The notes below the pieces were generated by a model, which saw only the letters and a program-made list of their open reading frames with translations, searched no databases and was not told the DNA's origin. This document shows positions 16,461-27,069 of a stretch of 64,000 nt of DNA, piece after piece (within the stretch, counting starts at the first letter, position 1; every line of letters starts with the position of its first letter). The DNA comes from Neomoorella thermoacetica (lineage in GTDB: Bacteria; Bacillota; DSM-521; Neomoorellales; Neomoorellaceae): contig NZ_MDDC01000011.1 in NCBI RefSeq assembly GCF_001875325.1, forward strand, positions 1-64,000, given 5' to 3'. The position numbers were made by a program, and so were the translations under genes.

Positions 16461-17737
16461 ATTAATCCCCGGTTTACCATCTCCTGGGCTGCCATGAGGA
16501 GGGCCACCCTGGTATAAGGGTAGGCCTGTCCTCCCTGTAAAAAGACAGCATATGGGGGTCGCAAGGGGCCGTCGGCGCTGAGTTCGATGGAAGATCCCTG
16601 GATGAAGGTCCCCCCGGCCATGATAACAGGGTCGGCATAACCAGGCAGATTTGCCGGTTCTGGCTGGGTCGTGGCTTCTACTGGGCACCCCTTCTGCAGC
16701 CCCTGGCAGAAAGCCAGCAATGCTTCTTCTTTCCCCATGATCAGGCACTGGACAATATCCCGCCGGGGGGCATCCGGCAAGGGATCTACCTCAAAGCCTA
16801 AATCCTGGAAAAAAGAAGCGGCGACAATCGCCCCCTGCAGGGCCTCCTTTACCACCAGGGGAGCCAGGTAGAGCCCCTGGTAATAAAGGCGCTTATTCTC
16901 AAAGGCGCCCAGCCCACTCCCCAGGCCCGGGGCAGTGAGGGTGGCAGCCACTTCTTCTACCAGTTCTTCCCGGCCAACAATATAACCTCCACCCGGTGCC
17001 AGTCCGCCACCGGGATTTTTAATCAAAGAACCAACCACCAGGTCGGCCCCCACCTCACCTGGTTCCCTTTCCTCGACCAATTCGCCGTAACAGTTATCTA
17101 CCAGGCAGATGGTTTCCCTGCTGGCTGCTTTGACGGCACCAATTATTCGCGCCAGTTCGGCTACCCCCAGGGCAGGCCGCAGGGCATAACCACGGGAACG
17201 CTGGATCAGGCACAGGCGCGGTTTTATCTCGGCCACCGCTGCTTCCAGTCCCGCCAGATCAGGACGCCCGGCGGGATTGAGTTTCACTTCCCGGTATCCT
17301 ATACCCCACTCCTTGAGGGTACCTGGCACCCGGTGACCCAGACCGATAACTGTAGCCAGGGTATCATAGGGCTGGCCACAGGCTGCCAGCAGGATATCCC
17401 CGGGGCGTAGAATAGCCCTGAGGGCCAGAGTAAGGGCATGAGTACCGGAAACAATCTGGGGCCGTACCAGGCCGGCTGCACCTCCAAAAATCCTGGCATA
17501 TATACGTTCCAGGACGTCCCGGCCCAGATCGCTGTAACCATAACCAGTAGAATCCTGGAAATGAAATTCTGTTACCCCCTCATCCTGAAAGGCCCGAAGA
17601 ACCTTCAGGTGATTAAAGGCACAGACCTCCTCAACTGCGGTTATGGCTTCCCGGCTGGTATGTTCCGCTTGCCGGAGCCTTTCTACCAGCCAGGGATCAA
17701 CAGGAAAAAGCTTGCTTATGCTATCAAGGTATGTCAA
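16442..17737 (-). CDS. ynbB: YnbB-like PLP-dependent enzyme (methionine gamma-lyase family)
   Basis: A 431-residue fold-type I PLP enzyme of the family once labelled aluminium resistance protein. The likely Schiff-base Lys is in VGSLIKNPGGG, with cofactor-contacting VSGTHALTLALRAI and LVDNCYGEL segments before it. Its true substrate is unknown; a role in sulfur amino acid metabolism is often assumed. In Bacillus the same gene stands in spoVK-hflX-ynbB-glnR order; here spoVK is directly upstream (gap 23 bases) and hflX is missing between them. Confidence 0.85.
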   Translation of the reverse strand: MTYLDSISKLFPVDPWLVERLRQAEHTSREAITAVEEVCAFNHLKVLRAFQDEGVTEFHFQDSTGYGYSDLGRDVLERIYARIFGGAAGLVRPQIVSGTHALTLALRAILRPGDILLAACGQPYDTLATVIGLGHRVPGTLKEWGIGYREVKLNPAGRPDLAGLEAAVAEIKPRLCLIQRSRGYALRPALGVAELARIIGAVKAASRETICLVDNCYGELVEEREPGEVGADLVVGSLIKNPGGGLAPGGGYIVGREELVEEVAATLTAPGLGSGLGAFENKRLYYQGLYLAPLVVKEALQGAIVAASFFQDLGFEVDPLPDAPRRDIVQCLIMGKEEALLAFCQGLQKGCPVEATTQPEPANLPGYADPVIMAGGTFIQGSSIELSADGPLRPPYAVFLQGGQAYPYTRVALLMAAQEMVNRGLIQKKWR

Positions 17738-17760
17738 ACTTTAACCCCCAATGAATAAAG

Positions 17761-18756
17761 TTACCGGGTGTTATTATAGCAGACTGACGGGCCTCCCGGA
17801 AGCTCACTCCCCTCATCTTTAACCCCCGCAGGCAGATCCGGCCGTAGAAGGTCCTCCTTTTCGATATACATCAATTCCCGGCGGCTGAGGTTCCTTTTTT
17901 TATTAACTAGGCGCAGGGCCTGGCGCCTCATGGCCCTTTCAATGATATTGCGCACCATCCGGGCATTGCCGTTATAACGGTGACCCAGGAGTACCTCCCG
18001 CCGGAGAATCTTCTCCAGCTCTGCAGCAGCCTCCGGTGCAAGTACGTACTGCCTTTCCGCCAGCATCATCCGGGCAATGGCCAGCAATTCCGGAACGGTA
18101 TAATCAGGAAATTCCAATTGAATGGGGAAACGGGAACGCAGGCCGGGATTAGTTTCCATGAAGTACTCCATCTCTTGCCGGTAACCGGCCAGTATCAGAA
18201 TCAGGTTATCCCGGTAATCCTCCATTCCTTTAACCAGGACGTCGATTGCCTCCCGGCCAAAGTCCTTTTCACCACCCCGGGCCAGGGAATAAGCTTCGTC
18301 GATAAAAAGAATACCCCCTATGGCTTTCTTAAGCTGTTCCCGGGCTTTATGGGCCGTATGGCCAATATACTCCCCCACCAGGTCGGCCCGTTCGACTTCT
18401 ATGAGCTGGCCCTGGGTTAAAACCCCCAGTTCTTTGAAAAGGCGGCCCATGAGCCTGGCAACAGTGCTCTTGCCGGTACCGGGATTTCCCTTAAAAATCA
18501 TATGCATTACTGTGGAAGAAGCAGCCAGGCCTTCACACCGGCGCCGTTGCTGGATCTCAATAAAAGCCCGCAACTCTTTAATCAGGTTCTTTACTGCCTC
18601 CAAACCCACCATCTTATCCAGCTCGGCCATAACTGCCTCTACCCGCCGCCTGCAAGCCTGCTCCAGTTCCCTGCCAGCCCTGTTGTTCTGGAGGGGACGA
18701 GCCGGGGACCAGGAATTATTCTTATTATTATGAGGACCAAATTTCACCCGCAGCAT
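17761..18756 (-). CDS. spoVK: stage V sporulation protein K, AAA+ ATPase
   Basis: A 331-residue AAA+ ATPase of the SpoVK/CbbX group with Walker A GNPGTGKST (about 94-102), Walker B GILFIDEAYSL, an arginine-finger region LRSRFPIQLEFPDY, and the C-terminal lid helix. In Bacillus SpoVK is needed for spore maturation. ATG follows GGGAGGGGG. The first 40 residues are unlike the family and may be a linker. Neighbouring ynbB agrees with Bacillus gene order. Confidence 0.88.
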   Translation of the reverse strand: MLRVKFGPHNNKNNSWSPARPLQNNRAGRELEQACRRRVEAVMAELDKMVGLEAVKNLIKELRAFIEIQQRRRCEGLAASSTVMHMIFKGNPGTGKSTVARLMGRLFKELGVLTQGQLIEVERADLVGEYIGHTAHKAREQLKKAIGGILFIDEAYSLARGGEKDFGREAIDVLVKGMEDYRDNLILILAGYRQEMEYFMETNPGLRSRFPIQLEFPDYTVPELLAIARMMLAERQYVLAPEAAAELEKILRREVLLGHRYNGNARMVRNIIERAMRRQALRLVNKKRNLSRRELMYIEKEDLLRPDLPAGVKDEGSELPGGPSVCYNNTR

Positions 18757-18814
18757 ATCTAACCCCCTCCCCCGTTTTTCTCTTTTTATTTATACGCACC
18801 CTGACAGCCAGGTA

Positions 18815-18840
18815 AGAAAAAAGGCCGGTCTAACCGGCCT
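18815..18840 (-). terminator. terminator of the DUF1540 gene
   Basis: On the minus strand AGGCCGG - TTAGA - CCGGCCT is followed by TTTTTCTT. Confidence 0.85.
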
Positions 18841-18854
18841 GCTATTTCTTTCCT

Positions 18855-19241
18855 CTAAACCTTGCGCTGGTAAGTATAACAGTTGGTGTCCTGGCACTCG
18901 TCGGCGTTGACTCCTACCACGTCAATCTTTTCCGCCTTGCAATGGTTCCCCTCCGCCCAGAAAGTGCAGCTATTAACAATGCAGGTCACAGAGGGATATA
19001 GCTCACCGCCAGGGAGGAAGGTATTACTGAGGACCCCGCCCCAGTTGACATTATCCAGGGACCCGATCATATTGGCCAGCCCCCGGCGAGCATTAAAGGT
19101 CTTGCACTGGGTCTGCTCGGGGTTCAGAGCCATCTTCCCTTCCTCTTCATGCATGATATCGATATTACCCGCCGCGCAGAGGTCGCCATTCATCCAGTGA
19201 TTGCAGGTATTCACTTTACACTTAACCTTGGGTCCGGGCAT
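18855..19241 (-). CDS. two-domain DUF1540 cysteine-rich protein
   Basis: 128 residues with two copies of a Cys-rich motif: CKVNTCNHWMNGDLC...QCKTF near the N-terminus and CIVNSCTFWAEGNHC...CQDTNCYTY near the C-terminus. Each copy offers about four or five cysteines, suited to a metal site or disulfides. The family is common in spore-forming Firmicutes and has no proven function. ATG at 19241 follows AAGGAGG; the longer in-frame start at 19289 lacks a ribosome site. Terminators on both sides make it its own transcript. Confidence 0.8.
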   Translation of the reverse strand: MPGPKVKCKVNTCNHWMNGDLCAAGNIDIMHEEEGKMALNPEQTQCKTFNARRGLANMIGSLDNVNWGGVLSNTFLPGGELYPSVTCIVNSCTFWAEGNHCKAEKIDVVGVNADECQDTNCYTYQRKV

Positions 19242-19336
19242 GGTAGTTCCTCCTTCGCGGCCCGAGTGGCCACACTTATTTTTTACCATAGTATGAGAAT
19301 TATACCCTGGGATACCAGGTCTGGCCTTAATTTAGT

Positions 19337-19365
19337 TAAAAAAAATCCCCGGTTGGGAACCGGGG
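19337..19365 (-). terminator. hfq terminator
   Basis: On the minus strand CCCCGGTT - CCC - AACCGGGG is followed by ATTTTTTTT. It closes the miaB-to-hfq gene run. Confidence 0.9.
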
Positions 19366-19379
19366 AGGGGGTATGGTAA

Positions 19380-19634
19380 TTACTGCTTGGCCTCGGCCTG
19401 GGCCCGGCTTTCAGCCATGAGGTTGACCGGCCGGAAGGGCATTATGGTCGATATGGCGTGTTTGTAAATCATCTGCTGCTTGCCGTCGGCGTCCAGGACA
19501 ACGGTAAAATTGTCGAAGCCCCGTACCACACCTTTTAACTGGAAGCCATTGACCAGGTAAATGGTTACGGGGGTATTATCCCTCCGCAAGACGTTTAGAA
19601 ACAAATCCTGCAGGTTACCTTGGGTTTTATTCAT
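19380..19634 (-). CDS. hfq: RNA chaperone Hfq
   Basis: 84 residues with the Sm1 motif ([25 protein letters not shown]) and the Sm2 YKHAIST motif. It forms a hexameric ring that binds small RNAs and mRNAs. The C-terminal tail after the Sm fold is short, as in Gram-positive Hfq. It lies 40 bases downstream of miaA, the conserved arrangement. Confidence 0.96.
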   Translation of the reverse strand: MNKTQGNLQDLFLNVLRRDNTPVTIYLVNGFQLKGVVRGFDNFTVVLDADGKQQMIYKHAISTIMPFRPVNLMAESRAQAEAKQ

Positions 19635-19674
19635 CTTTTCCCCTCCAGGTTGGTATTTTTTGTTTAGTATAACC

Positions 19675-20658
19675 CTATTCTACATTAATATCAATTGTCC
19701 TGCTAATATAATCGGCAATACCAGCTGAAATTTCCTCACTTTTATCCGGATCTACTTCCCACCAGCGCAGGCGCCGGTCCCGCCGGAACCATGTTAATTG
19801 CCTTTTAGCCAAACGCCTCGTATTGCGTTTTAAAAGGGCTACTGCTTCTTCCAGTTCCATTTCCTGGCGCAAATAAGAACCGATTTCTTTATAACCCAGG
19901 GCCTGGAGGGCTGGCAGGCGGTAATCGTACCTGGACAGCAGGCGGGAAACCTCATCAATGAGGCCCGCTGCGATCATGGCCTCGACCCGGGCTTCGATGC
20001 GCCGGTAAAGGAGGGGCCGGGGCATGGTCAGGGCTACAGCTGCCAGATGATAGGGCGATTCCTGTTGCCGGCGCCAGGCCAGGGCAGCCGATATTGGTTG
20101 CCCGGTTGTTTTATAAACCTCCAGGGCCCTTACCAGGCGGCGCCGGTCATGGGGGTGAATCCGCCTGGCTGCTTCCGGGTCGACCCTTTTTAATTGTTCG
20201 TGGAGGTATGTGTTACCAAACCTGGCCGCCAGCTCCTCCAGCTCCTGCCGGACCCGGGGATCCCCCCCCTCCGGGGTGAAGCAGTAGGGATCGACTACCG
20301 CCTGGTAATACAGGCCTGTACCCCCGACCAGAAGAGGCAGGTGGCCCCTCCTGATGATAGCTGTTATGGTTTGCCGGGCCAGTTCCTGGTAATCGGCTAC
20401 GCTGAAAGGCTCGTCGGGATCGACGATATCGATCAGGTGGTGGGGTATAGGCCGGCCGTCGGGCCCCACCCTTTCTTCCGGGGGCAGTTTTGCTGTACCA
20501 ATATCCATACCGCGGTAAACCTGGGCGGAATCCACGGAGATTATCTCCGCCCCCAGCCGGGCGGCAACTTGCAGGGCAATGGCCGATTTACCGGTAGCCG
20601 TGGGGCCGACAATGGCCGCCAGGGGTTCCTTGGTATTCAAATTGAGCCGGGCCTCCAT
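19675..20658 (-). CDS. miaA: tRNA dimethylallyltransferase
   Basis: A 327-residue enzyme adding the dimethylallyl group to A37 of tRNAs reading UNN codons. It has P-loop GPTATGKS (18-25), the [15 protein letters not shown] substrate region, [10 protein letters not shown], and a C-terminal [14 protein letters not shown] segment. Its start is two bases after the mutL stop, so translation is coupled. MiaB, which methylthiolates the product, is encoded upstream in the same run. Confidence 0.97.
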   Translation of the reverse strand: MEARLNLNTKEPLAAIVGPTATGKSAIALQVAARLGAEIISVDSAQVYRGMDIGTAKLPPEERVGPDGRPIPHHLIDIVDPDEPFSVADYQELARQTITAIIRRGHLPLLVGGTGLYYQAVVDPYCFTPEGGDPRVRQELEELAARFGNTYLHEQLKRVDPEAARRIHPHDRRRLVRALEVYKTTGQPISAALAWRRQQESPYHLAAVALTMPRPLLYRRIEARVEAMIAAGLIDEVSRLLSRYDYRLPALQALGYKEIGSYLRQEMELEEAVALLKRNTRRLAKRQLTWFRRDRRLRWWEVDPDKSEEISAGIADYISRTIDINVE

Positions 20659-20659
20659 C

Positions 20660-22519
20660 TCACTTTAAAGGTCGGTGAAAATACCGCGCCAGCTGGGCCT
20701 CATCCAGGCGTACTACCGCCGGCCTGCCGTGGGGGCAGGTATAGGGATGGTTAACCCCCCGCAGGTCATCGAGGAGTTTTTGCATCTCGGCCCCGGCCAG
20801 GGATTCCCCGGCTTTGATTGCCCCGTGACAGGCAATTAACTTCCAGAGCCTTTCCGGCGCCGGGAGGGTGCTTTCCGCCAGGAAGTCCTCCAGGACCTCC
20901 CTTTCTCTACCAGGAGGAATTCCCAGGGGAACCGAGCGTAATAAGAAGACGCCGGCTCCGAATTCCTCGACGATAAATCCCAGTTCCCGCAGGGTTATTA
21001 TCTGATCAATAAGCTTGACCTGCATATCCGGGGCCAGTTGCAGTTGTAAGGGCGGTTCCAGCATCTGGGCCGGGTGGCTACCCGTCATGCCCTCTTTCAC
21101 CAGGGCTTCATAACGGCAGCGCTCATGGGCCGCATGCTGGTCGATTATATAAAGGCCGTCTTCGCCTCCAGCCAGGATATAGGTATTAAAAACCTGGCCC
21201 AGGGCCCGTAAAGGCGGCAGGACCTGCTTGCCGGTTTCTACCGCCGGCTTTTCAGCCCCGGGAGCGGCGGGTTTATCCGCCTCTTTCGGGCCGTTTCCTG
21301 CTGGTACGCCTATCGCTCTGATTGCCCCGGTATCCCCCCTGGCTTTTTCATGCCACACCAGTTCCCGGTTTTCCCGGGACCTTTCCTTTAGTACAAACTC
21401 TCCCCACTGGCGGGCCTGCCTTTCCGGTTCCCGGAAGGTAAAACCCTGCTGCACCGGTGCCGGCCCAACGCTTTTCTTCTCCCCGGGCCGGGGGATGGTA
21501 GCCGGGGCCACAGCCCTGGGGGTAAAAAGGGTCCCTTTAACCAGGTTGGTCACTTGCCGGGCCAGGTCCTGCTCCCTCTGCAAGCGGACCTCCAGTTTGG
21601 CCGGGTGAACATTGACATCCACCTCACCCGGGTCTACAGCCAGGTGAAGGACAAAAAGGGGGTGGCGTCCAGCGGGAATTACACTCCGGTAACAGCTCTC
21701 TATCGCCCAGGTCAGGACCCGGTTGGTAATATAGCGGCCGTTAATTAGCAGCACCTGCTGATCCCGGTTGGAACGGTGGAGCCATGGTGGCGAGGTAAAA
21801 CCGCGCAAACTCCACCCGGCGCCGGAACCATTGAAGGGCAGCAGCTCACGGCCAATCTCCAGGCCGTAAAGGGCTGCCAGGACGGCCTGCAGATCGCCGT
21901 TACCCGGGGTAGCCAGGGAACGCCTGCCGTCAAGGCTCAAAGTGAAGGCCACGCCGGGGTGGCCCAGGGCCAGCCTTTCTACTGTGGCTACAATCGCCCT
22001 GGCTTCTGTAGAAGGTTTCTTTAAGTACTGGCGCCGGGCCGGAGTATTATAAAACAGGTCCTTTACTGTAACTGAAGTGCCGGGGGGGCAGCCGGTTTCC
22101 GTAACCTCTGGCGGCTTGCCTCCGGCCACCCGTACCAGGGTGCCGCCCGGTCTTCCCGGAGGCCGGGTGGCCATCTCCACCCTGGCTACGGCAGCGATGC
22201 TTGCCAGGGCCTCCCCCCGGAAACCGAGGGTGGTAATCCGCGCCAGGTCCGCGGCCCGGCGAATTTTACTGGTGGCGTGACGGGCAAAGGCCAGGGGGGC
22301 ATCCTCAGGCCTTATCCCCCTGCCGTCATCCCGGACGCGGATGAGTTCCAGGCCGCCGCCCTCAATCTCCACGGCGATATGCCGGGCCGCTGCATCCAGG
22401 GAGTTTTCTACCAGCTCCTTCACCACCGAAGCCGGCCTCTCTACCACTTCCCCGGCGGCTATCTGGTTTGCAGTCATAGCATCCAGGACAGTGATTCTGG
22501 TCTCCTGGCTCCCTGTCAA
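20660..22519 (-). CDS. mutL: DNA mismatch repair protein MutL
   Basis: About 619 residues with the N-terminal GHKL ATPase (IAAGEVVERPASVVKELVENSLDA, DDGRGI, TLGFRGEAL), a variable linker, and a C-terminal domain with the QHAAHERCRYE endonuclease motif (DQHA(X)2E(X)4E type), so it is a nicking MutL as expected in bacteria without MutH. TTG at 22519 is preferred over TTG at 22546 because AGGGG precedes it and the N-terminus then fits the family. It follows mutS with near-overlap. Confidence 0.95.
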   Translation of the reverse strand: MTGSQETRITVLDAMTANQIAAGEVVERPASVVKELVENSLDAAARHIAVEIEGGGLELIRVRDDGRGIRPEDAPLAFARHATSKIRRAADLARITTLGFRGEALASIAAVARVEMATRPPGRPGGTLVRVAGGKPPEVTETGCPPGTSVTVKDLFYNTPARRQYLKKPSTEARAIVATVERLALGHPGVAFTLSLDGRRSLATPGNGDLQAVLAALYGLEIGRELLPFNGSGAGWSLRGFTSPPWLHRSNRDQQVLLINGRYITNRVLTWAIESCYRSVIPAGRHPLFVLHLAVDPGEVDVNVHPAKLEVRLQREQDLARQVTNLVKGTLFTPRAVAPATIPRPGEKKSVGPAPVQQGFTFREPERQARQWGEFVLKERSRENRELVWHEKARGDTGAIRAIGVPAGNGPKEADKPAAPGAEKPAVETGKQVLPPLRALGQVFNTYILAGGEDGLYIIDQHAAHERCRYEALVKEGMTGSHPAQMLEPPLQLQLAPDMQVKLIDQIITLRELGFIVEEFGAGVFLLRSVPLGIPPGREREVLEDFLAESTLPAPERLWKLIACHGAIKAGESLAGAEMQKLLDDLRGVNHPYTCPHGRPAVVRLDEAQLARYFHRPLK

Positions 22520-22523
22520 GGAA

Positions 22524-25115
22524 TCATCCCCTGCTCCTTTTAACAATATCCAACTCTTTGTTAAGCATCTTCTGCCAGCGGAAGATCTGCTCCATGGCTT
22601 CCAGGGGCGTGGCCGCCATCAGGTTATAACCGGCCAGTTCCTCCAGTACCTGTACCTCGCCGGGAGCAAGGGCCGGCTTTTTCACCGGTTTAGTTAAAAC
22701 CCGTACCTGTGGCCGGGGCTGCTGTTCCAGGAGCTCGCGGGCCCGTTCCAGGACCTGTTCCGGCAGGCCGGCCAGGCGGGCCACATGGATGCCGTAGCTC
22801 TTGTCGGTGCTGCCGGGCACTATGGTCCGGAGGAAGGTAATCTCCTCTCCCTCTTCCAGGACGGCAACGCAGTAATTGCAAACTCCGGGTAAATCCTCCG
22901 CCAGGTTAACCAGTTCGTGGTAATGGGTGGCAAAAAGACAGCGGGCGCCAATGACATTGTGAATATACTCCGTCACTGCCCGGGCAATACTCAAGCCGTC
23001 GGCCGTACTGGTACCCCGTCCCACCTCGTCGAGGATAACCAGGCTCCTCCTGGTGGCGTGTTTCAAGATACCGGCCACTTCCTGCATCTCAACCATAAAG
23101 GTGCTCTGGCCGGCAAAGATATCGTCGGCAGCACCGACCCGGGTAAAGATCCTGTCCACCAGGCCGATACGGGCCCGCCGGGCCGGAACAAAGCTGCCAA
23201 TCTGGGCCAGCAGCACTATCAGGGCTACCTGGCGGATATAGGTGGATTTGCCGGCCATATTGGGCCCGGTAATAATCTGGATATACTTTTCCTGGTCCAG
23301 GTAGGTGTCGTTGGGGACAAAGGTCCCCGGGGAACCGACCAGTTCCACCACCGGGTGGCGCCCCTGCTCGATTTCAATCACCGATCCGTCATCAACCTGG
23401 GGACAGGTATAGTTATTATCGACGGCCACTGTTGCCAGGGAAACAAGGGCGTCCAGGACTCCCAGGGCCCGGGCCGTGGCCTGGATGCGGGGCAGGACGC
23501 CCAGCACCTCTTCCCGCAGGCCCTGAAAGAGTTCATACTCCAGCTGGACCAGCCTCTCCTCCGCACCCAGGACCTGGCGTTCCAGTTCCTGCAAGCGCCG
23601 GGTAACAAAACGCTCGGCATTGGCCAGGGTCTGTTTGCGCTCGTAGTCGGCCGGTACCTGGGGGAGGTTGGGACGGGTGACCTCTATGTAGTAACCGAAG
23701 ACACGGTTATAACCGACCTTGAGGGATTTAATCCCGGTGCGTTCCCGCTCCTCGGCTTCCAGGCTGGCAATCCATTCCCGGCCGTGGGTGGCCGCCTGGC
23801 GCAGTTTATCGACCTCCCCGTTAAAGCCGCTACGGATAATGCCGCCCTCGGTGATGCTGGCCGGGGGATCGTCCACCAGGGCCCGGCCCAGGAGATCAAC
23901 CAGGTCGTCAAGGGGGTCCAGCTGGGCCCTCACTTGCGCCAGGAGCCTGGAATGTACTTCTCCAAGCAGCTCCAGGATACCGGGGATTACAGCCAGGGAA
24001 CCCCGCAGAGCCTGGAGTTCCCGCCCGCCAGCCGTCCCGTAAGCCACCCGGCCGGCCAGGCGTTCCAGGTCCCGGACCACCTGCAGCCTCTGCCGCAATT
24101 CCTGGCGCAGGATAAAGCCCTCAACCAGTTCGGCTACGGCTTCCTGGCGTTCCCTGATGGCCCCGGCATCTACCAAAGGCTGGTCCAGCCAGCGCCTCAG
24201 GGTCCGGGCTCCCATGGCCGTGAGGGTCTTATCCAGGACCCAGAGGAGGGAACCCTCCCGTTTTTGCTCCCGGCCGGCCACCACCAGCTCCAGGTTGCGC
24301 CTGGTAGCCTGGTCCAGGAACATCCGGCTGGCTGTGGCTGCGGCAGCCGGGGCCTCCAGGTGGGCCAGGGAGTTGTGCTGGGTAGCAACCAGGAAAGAAA
24401 GAATCATGGCCGCTGCCAGGCCCGCGGCTGCCGGTAATTCGACCCCGTCCAGGGCCTCGGGGCCAAAATGCTCCTCCAGGGACTGCCGGGCTGCCTCCGG
24501 ATTACAGGCTACCTGCCAGCCGGTGATCACGCCCCGGGTATAGTTCTGCAGGAGCCGTTTCAGTGCCGTATCCCGGGCCAGGTCCCCGGGCAGCAAATAT
24601 TCCGACGGCATAAGGCGTACCAGCTCGTCCACCAGGGTTTCCTGGTCCGGGCAGGTGGTGAACAAGAATTCCCCCGTGGAGGCATCGGCCCAGGCCAGGC
24701 CCCAGCAGCCATTATAGCGCACTATCGCCGCCAGGTAGTTATTTCCGCCGGGGGTCAGGGCCTTCTCATCGGTTATCGTGCCCGGGGTGACCACCCGGAT
24801 AACCTCCCGGCGTACCAGGCCCCTGGCCTGGCGGGGGTCCTCCATCTGTTCACAAATAGCCACCTTGTAGCCCTTACCTACCAGGCGGGCCAGGTAACTG
24901 TCGGCAGCATGAAAGGGTACCCCGCACATGGGGGCTGCTTCTTTACCGCCCCGGGTTGTTAAAACCAGTTCCAGTTCCCGGGCGGCTACTTCGGCGTCTT
25001 CATAAAACATCTCATAAAAGTCCCCCAGGCGGAAGAAGAGGATGCAATCCGGGTACTGGGACTTGATCTGGCGGTATTGCGCCATCATGGGGGTTAAGGC
25101 CTGTTCCCTAGCCAT
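22524..25115 (-). CDS. mutS: DNA mismatch repair protein MutS
   Basis: About 863 residues with the mismatch-reading Phe-X-Glu motif in GDFYEMF, a lever/clamp region, then the ABC ATPase with Walker [36 protein letters not shown], and Walker [16 protein letters not shown] at 25115 overlaps the end of miaB by eight bases; a TTG one codon earlier is possible. It works with MutL encoded immediately downstream. Confidence 0.97.
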   Translation of the reverse strand: MAREQALTPMMAQYRQIKSQYPDCILFFRLGDFYEMFYEDAEVAARELELVLTTRGGKEAAPMCGVPFHAADSYLARLVGKGYKVAICEQMEDPRQARGLVRREVIRVVTPGTITDEKALTPGGNNYLAAIVRYNGCWGLAWADASTGEFLFTTCPDQETLVDELVRLMPSEYLLPGDLARDTALKRLLQNYTRGVITGWQVACNPEAARQSLEEHFGPEALDGVELPAAAGLAAAMILSFLVATQHNSLAHLEAPAAAATASRMFLDQATRRNLELVVAGREQKREGSLLWVLDKTLTAMGARTLRRWLDQPLVDAGAIRERQEAVAELVEGFILRQELRQRLQVVRDLERLAGRVAYGTAGGRELQALRGSLAVIPGILELLGEVHSRLLAQVRAQLDPLDDLVDLLGRALVDDPPASITEGGIIRSGFNGEVDKLRQAATHGREWIASLEAEERERTGIKSLKVGYNRVFGYYIEVTRPNLPQVPADYERKQTLANAERFVTRRLQELERQVLGAEERLVQLEYELFQGLREEVLGVLPRIQATARALGVLDALVSLATVAVDNNYTCPQVDDGSVIEIEQGRHPVVELVGSPGTFVPNDTYLDQEKYIQIITGPNMAGKSTYIRQVALIVLLAQIGSFVPARRARIGLVDRIFTRVGAADDIFAGQSTFMVEMQEVAGILKHATRRSLVILDEVGRGTSTADGLSIARAVTEYIHNVIGARCLFATHYHELVNLAEDLPGVCNYCVAVLEEGEEITFLRTIVPGSTDKSYGIHVARLAGLPEQVLERARELLEQQPRPQVRVLTKPVKKPALAPGEVQVLEELAGYNLMAATPLEAMEQIFRWQKMLNKELDIVKRSRG

Positions 25116-26442
25116 CAACCATTTCCCCTTTTAATAACCAGGTCTGGGCCCGGGTTAACCGTACCTTTACCAGCCGGCCGGTCAGGGATTGATCCCCGGG
25201 GAAAATAACCAGCTTATTGGTCCGGGTACGGCCGCTCAGCTGGTCGGGATCGGTTTTACTGGGACCTTCCACGAGGATTTCCACTTCCTGGCCTACCAGG
25301 GCTTCATTCTTCGCCAGGCTAATGCGGTTCTGGAGTTCCATTAACCGCTTCAGGCGCTCCTTCTTGGTCGCCGTGGGCAGCTGGCCCGGCATGATGGCAG
25401 CTTCCGTGCCCCGGCGTGGCGAAAACATGAAGGTAAAGGCATTGTCGAACTGCACCCTGGCAACCAAATCCAGGGTATCCTCAAAGTCGGCCTCTGTTTC
25501 CCCGGGAAAACCCACAATGAGATCCGTCGTCAGGCTGATCCCCGGTATCTGGCGCCGCAGATCGGCAACCAGTTCCAGGTAGTGTTCCCGGGTGTAACCC
25601 CGGTGCATGAGTTCCAGGATCCGGTTACTCCCGGCCTGTACAGGCAGATGGACATGTTCACAGACTTTATCCAACTGGCTGATGGTAGTTACCAGTTCGG
25701 GGGTAAAATCCCGGGGGTGGGAGGTTACATAACGTATACGCTTTAAACCTTCAACATCGTTAACCCGCTCCAGCAAGCCGGCAAAATTGATCCCGTTTTC
25801 CAGGTCGCGGCCATAGGAATTGACATTCTGGCCCAGGAGGGTAACTTCAATTACTCCCTGGTCAACCAGTTCTTTTACTTCTTTGATTATGTTTTCCGGC
25901 CGGCGGCTTCTCTCCCGCCCGCGGACATAGGGGACAATACAATAGGTGCAGAAGTTATTACAGCCGTAGGTTATAGTCACAAATGCCTGGGCTCCCCTGG
26001 CCCGCCGCCGGGGGAGATCCTCTACTACCTGCCCTTCCTGTTCGCCGACAACTACCCGGGGCCGGTGCATTGCCTTGATTTCCTCGATCAGTTGCGGCAA
26101 CTCCTGGAGGTTACCTGTTCCCAGGAGGAGGTCGACATAAGGTGCCTGCTGGCGGATTTTCTCGGCTACCCCCGGCTGCTGGACCATACATCCGGTCACA
26201 GCAATTACCAGGTCCGGGTTGGAACTCTTCAACCCCTCGATCTGCCCCAGTTTGCCGTATACCTTATTTTCGGCCTTCTCCCGGACGCAGCAGGTATCGA
26301 GGATGATTACGCCGGCTTCTTCTTCTTGGGCCACCGGTTCATAGCCCGCCTCCTGGAGGAGATCGGCCATCATCTCGCTGTCCCTCTGGTTCATCTGACA
26401 GCCATAGGTTATAATCTTGAAAGTTTTTCTTGCTTTTACCAC
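25108..26442 (-). CDS. miaB: tRNA-2-methylthio-N6-dimethylallyladenosine synthase
   Basis: About 444 residues. The N-terminal MTTase domain carries the auxiliary cluster cysteines ([21 protein letters not shown]), the radical-SAM motif reads CNNFCTYC, and a TRAM domain closes the C-terminus. It methylthiolates i6A37 in tRNA made by MiaA. GTG at 26442 is chosen because AGGAGG lies six bases upstream and the family's usual N-terminus follows; in-frame ATGs further upstream lack a ribosome site. Confidence 0.96.
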   Translation of the reverse strand: MVKARKTFKIITYGCQMNQRDSEMMADLLQEAGYEPVAQEEEAGVIILDTCCVREKAENKVYGKLGQIEGLKSSNPDLVIAVTGCMVQQPGVAEKIRQQAPYVDLLLGTGNLQELPQLIEEIKAMHRPRVVVGEQEGQVVEDLPRRRARGAQAFVTITYGCNNFCTYCIVPYVRGRERSRRPENIIKEVKELVDQGVIEVTLLGQNVNSYGRDLENGINFAGLLERVNDVEGLKRIRYVTSHPRDFTPELVTTISQLDKVCEHVHLPVQAGSNRILELMHRGYTREHYLELVADLRRQIPGISLTTDLIVGFPGETEADFEDTLDLVARVQFDNAFTFMFSPRRGTEAAIMPGQLPTATKKERLKRLMELQNRISLAKNEALVGQEVEILVEGPSKTDPDQLSGRTRTNKLVIFPGDQSLTGRLVKVRLTRAQTWLLKGEMVDG

Positions 26443-26493
26443 GACCTGCCTCCTGTGGTTTTTGCTTTTTTTCATTATATCGTTTCTCGGCTT

Positions 26494-26530
26494 TAAATAC
26501 AAACAATCCCGGCCGTTACGCGACCGGGAT
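26494..26530 (-). terminator. probable terminator of the DUF151 gene
   Basis: On the minus strand ATCCCGG and CCGGGAT are separated by an 11-base loop and followed by TGTTTGTATTT. The stem is good and the U tract is imperfect. Confidence 0.6.
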
Positions 26531-26538
26531 ACGACGTA

Positions 26539-27021
26539 TTAATGCAGGCGTTTTTTATCTTCCTCTGGTTTTATGTCTGCCAGCATTTGTTGCAGCTCCT
26601 CGGCCTGATCCTCGCTGACCAGGTCTTCGGCATTGAGAGTATAAGCGGCCACCTTCTCGGTGATATAAAGGGGGGCGTTGGTTCTGAGGGCCAGGGCAAT
26701 GGCGTCGCTGGGCCGGGCGTCTACGACCACCTCTCTATCTCCCTGGCGGAGGTAAAGTTCGGCATAGTAAGTACCATCCCGGATATCCTGGACCAGGACT
26801 TTATTAACCTCTGCCCCCAGGTTTTCACACAGGGAACGTAACAGGTCATGGGTCAGGGGACGCGGTGTTAAAATACCCTGCATGGCCAGGGCAATGGCCT
26901 GGGCTTCGAAGGGACCTACCCAGATGGGTAATACCTGGTTCCCCTCCGGTTCACCCAGCAACACTACCGGATTCATGGTTTGATCGAGGACTATTTGTTT
27001 CACCTTTACCGGTATGAGCAT
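26539..27021 (-). CDS. bifunctional nuclease-type protein (DUF151)
   Basis: A 160-residue single-domain protein of the BFN/DUF151 family: an N-terminal VVLLGEPEGNQVLPIWVGPFEA block, RPLTHDLL, and DARPSDAIALALR, the best conserved motif. Some plant and thermophile members have nuclease activity; bacterial roles are poorly defined. The C-terminal 25 residues are acidic and variable. It is followed by a terminator and is probably its own transcript. Confidence 0.85.
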   Translation of the reverse strand: MLIPVKVKQIVLDQTMNPVVLLGEPEGNQVLPIWVGPFEAQAIALAMQGILTPRPLTHDLLRSLCENLGAEVNKVLVQDIRDGTYYAELYLRQGDREVVVDARPSDAIALALRTNAPLYITEKVAAYTLNAEDLVSEDQAEELQQMLADIKPEEDKKRLH

Positions 27022-27069
27022 TTACCCCACCCCCATTAAGATATTCCTACCCAGTGTTATTAAATTATT

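Noticed and set aside
22917-24437. 506-codon open frame antisense to mutS
   Set aside because: It mirrors mutS codon structure, has no ribosome site and no protein-like motifs; long antisense frames are common in GC-rich genes.
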